Positions 26,207 to 27,630 of a DNA stretch of 27,630 nt are shown piece after piece. Where the stretch lies: NCBI GenBank assembly GCA_003194525.1, contig NBIV01000428.1:1-27630 (forward strand), written 5' to 3'. A program made the position numbers and the translations under genes. Position 1 is the first letter of the stretch, and every line of letters begins with the position of its first letter. The DNA comes from Gracilariopsis chorda. Taxonomy: Eukaryota > Rhodophyta > Florideophyceae > Gracilariales > Gracilariaceae. The notes below the pieces were generated by a model. The model was not told where the DNA came from. It saw only the letters and a program-made list of their open reading frames with translations, and ran no database searches.

Positions 26207-27630
26207 TTATGACCGAGGTTGTATGTGCTCCGTGCTCGGAGATATCATTCGCCACATTAGTGACCACACCGAGTCCGGTTCACTACTTCCTCCTTCGCTA
26301 CCCAGCGACTCGCTCGACAGGAGTGCATCCGGGTCCGCGGAGACGGCCTTCTCGCTTCGCGATGCGTTCAACTCCTCCCTGCTCCGGGGGTGCTCATCCG
26401 ACGATGCCGTATGAAACGGGACACCGTCCGACGCCGGAGCTTCGTTCCGCGATGGCGCGATCGATTCCCGTCCCTCCCCCTCCTTAGGTGAGAGGGCGGT
26501 GGGTTCAGGATGAAGGACCTCCGCGGGCGGAGTAACGGTTAGGCGTTTGGGGTCAAGCGTGCGTTGCACGATACGCGCGGCGCGCCCAACCGGTTGATCG
26601 GCAATTGGAAGATCCGAGAGTCCCCGTTCCGGGTGCGGTAAGACGGGTGGGCGGGACGGAAGCAGATTATCCGTTGGCGGAGTTACGAGGTCATCCTCCG
26701 GGATTGTCACGAGCGGTGATGAGCCCTCAGGGGGCGCAGGCGCGTGGGCTACGCGGTCGCGTGAGACGCGTTCGAACTGGTTATCGACGTCCAGTACGAC
26801 TGTGTCGTCGGCGACGGAAACCACCCGATAGGGTCCATTCACTATCGGTGACAACTTGTGGCGCTTCTCCTTTTCGGGATTATAATATTCCTTTCGCAGG
26901 AAGACAGAATCCCCTTCCGAGACCTGGGGTATCGGGGTACGAATCTTCGCGTCGAAGTTCTGTTTGTATGCCTCCTGGGCTTTTCCCATAGCCTTTCGGG
27001 CGGTAGGGACCATGTTCTTCAACCATTCCTTCCAGGAATCTCGATATAACCTTGGTGAAGGGTACCCCGAGACGTTCGGTTGCGCTTCAATAGCCATGGG
27101 TGGCGGAATCCGAGACAGGACCAGCTCAAATGGAGCGAGGGTCGTGACCCGGTGTACCTGGGTGTTATACGCGTACGTAATAGCGTCCGTGTACAAGTCC
27201 CATTCCATGGGGTGATCCGCGACATACGCGCGCAGTGCGTTGAGCATAGTACGATTGAATCGTTCCACTTGTCCGTTACACTGCGGGTGGTAGGTGGTAG
27301 TAAACATATTCTTGATTCCCAAGATTCTACATACGTCCTGAAAGAACTTTGAGGTAAATTGAGATCCGTTGTCGGAGAGTAGATGTACCGGCGGGCCGTA
27401 AGTAAAGACCCAGTGGGTTACGAACGCACGCGCAACCACGTCCGCGGTAATCCGTTTAAGCGGTACTGTTCTCACCAACTTTGAGAAGCGGTCAGTAAGA
27501 CGAGAAGATACTTGTAACCACGTTTGGTTTTGACAAGCTCGCCAAAGATATCAATAGCGACATATTCGAGTGGCGCCCGTGCCGGGAATAGTGTTAACTT
27601 CTTCGAGTACTTCCGAAGTTTCACATTATT
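26207..27630 (-). pseudogene. pol: Pol integrase (element 2), partial and frameshifted
   Basis: From the right edge the frame reads APLEYVAIDIFGELVKTKRG, where AID holds the first catalytic Asp. Near 27505 the reading moves by one base into the main frame (27478-26207), which begins LTDRFSKLVRTVPL. It continues with LLSDNGSQFTSKFF (second Asp) and TYHPQCNGQVERFNRT (Glu), with 35 residues between these two, the retroviral-type DD35E spacing. A GPYRVVSV motif of the integrase C-terminal SH3-like domain follows, then a Ser/Glu/Pro-rich tail to a TAA at 26207. The zinc-binding HHCC domain and RT lie beyond the window. The one-base shift within the catalytic core makes this copy defective unless it is a sequence error. 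Confidence 0.85.

Larger units (their letters stand above)
22276..27630 (-). mobile_element. Ty3/gypsy chromodomain LTR retrotransposon 2, 3' part
   Basis: Read on the minus strand, the visible order is integrase (from beyond the window), chromodomain, an antisense ORF, polypurine tract and 3' LTR. The 5' LTR, gag, protease and RT lie outside the window. It is inserted in the NB-ARC coding region; AAACG at 22271-22275 would be the target duplication if 5 bp. Frame breaks in pol show that this copy is not intact. Confidence 0.85.

Overview
This window is nuclear DNA of a eukaryote. It holds a cytosolic ribosomal protein (eS12), an Sm/LSm-fold protein whose halves are split by intervening sequence, short GT-AG introns of about 60-70 bases, and two families of eukaryotic mobile elements. 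Genes are short and sparse on both strands, separated by decayed repeats. A TIR-NB-ARC gene plus a GH13 alpha-amylase fragment in a retroelement-rich setting suggests an algal or other protist genome. A red macroalga (Florideophyceae) is my best guess, but it is inference only; no marker here fixes the taxon.

Layout. 1-3.8 kb: an acidic repeat protein (minus), a doubtful small membrane ORF and an intact 445-codon orphan gene (minus). 3.88-5.25 kb: an AT-rich dead Tc1/mariner element whose DD34E triad is still readable through several stops. 5.25-5.93 kb: unassigned old repeat sequence with a DTGA-type protease scrap. 5.93-7.95 kb: the 5' end of a Ty3/gypsy element (LTR, primer-binding site, frameshifted gag), broken off inside gag. 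7.95-8.98 kb: a decayed gene with weak CHAT/separase-like features. 10.3-10.9 kb: eS12 with a frame problem at the start and a run-on C terminus. 11.4-12.8 kb: two minus-strand genes (zinc-ribbon/coiled-coil; Ser/Pro-rich). 13.6-14.5 kb: an LSm gene in pieces, a pyrimidine-rich intron, and an orphan exon with a kinase catalytic loop. 14.8-16.3 kb: an intact 498-codon orphan (minus). 17.2-18.2 kb: a two-exon coiled-coil gene (minus). 18.1-18.65 kb: a GH13 core fragment (minus). 18.9-19.4 kb: a small spliced gene preceded by two perfect hairpins. 19.67-20.15 kb: a reading frame split by one in-frame TGA. 21.0-22.3 kb: a TIR-NB-ARC gene cut by an LTR element. 22.28-27.63 kb: that element, on the minus strand.

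The most interesting item is the second LTR element. On the minus strand it carries integrase and a chromodomain, and it ends in an LTR at 22276-23190 with a polypurine tract beside it. Between the end of pol and that LTR lies a clean ORF of more than 570 codons on the OPPOSITE strand, with a TATA box just inside the element. This is the architecture of the antisense ORFs known in some plant gypsy elements such as Grande; I do not recognise the encoded protein. The element sits inside the NB-ARC domain of the TIR gene, so it truncates an immune-receptor-like gene. Element 1 carries a diverged LTR of the same family (5933-6726).

Most functional names rest on motifs read by eye. Genes called hypothetical were not recognised.
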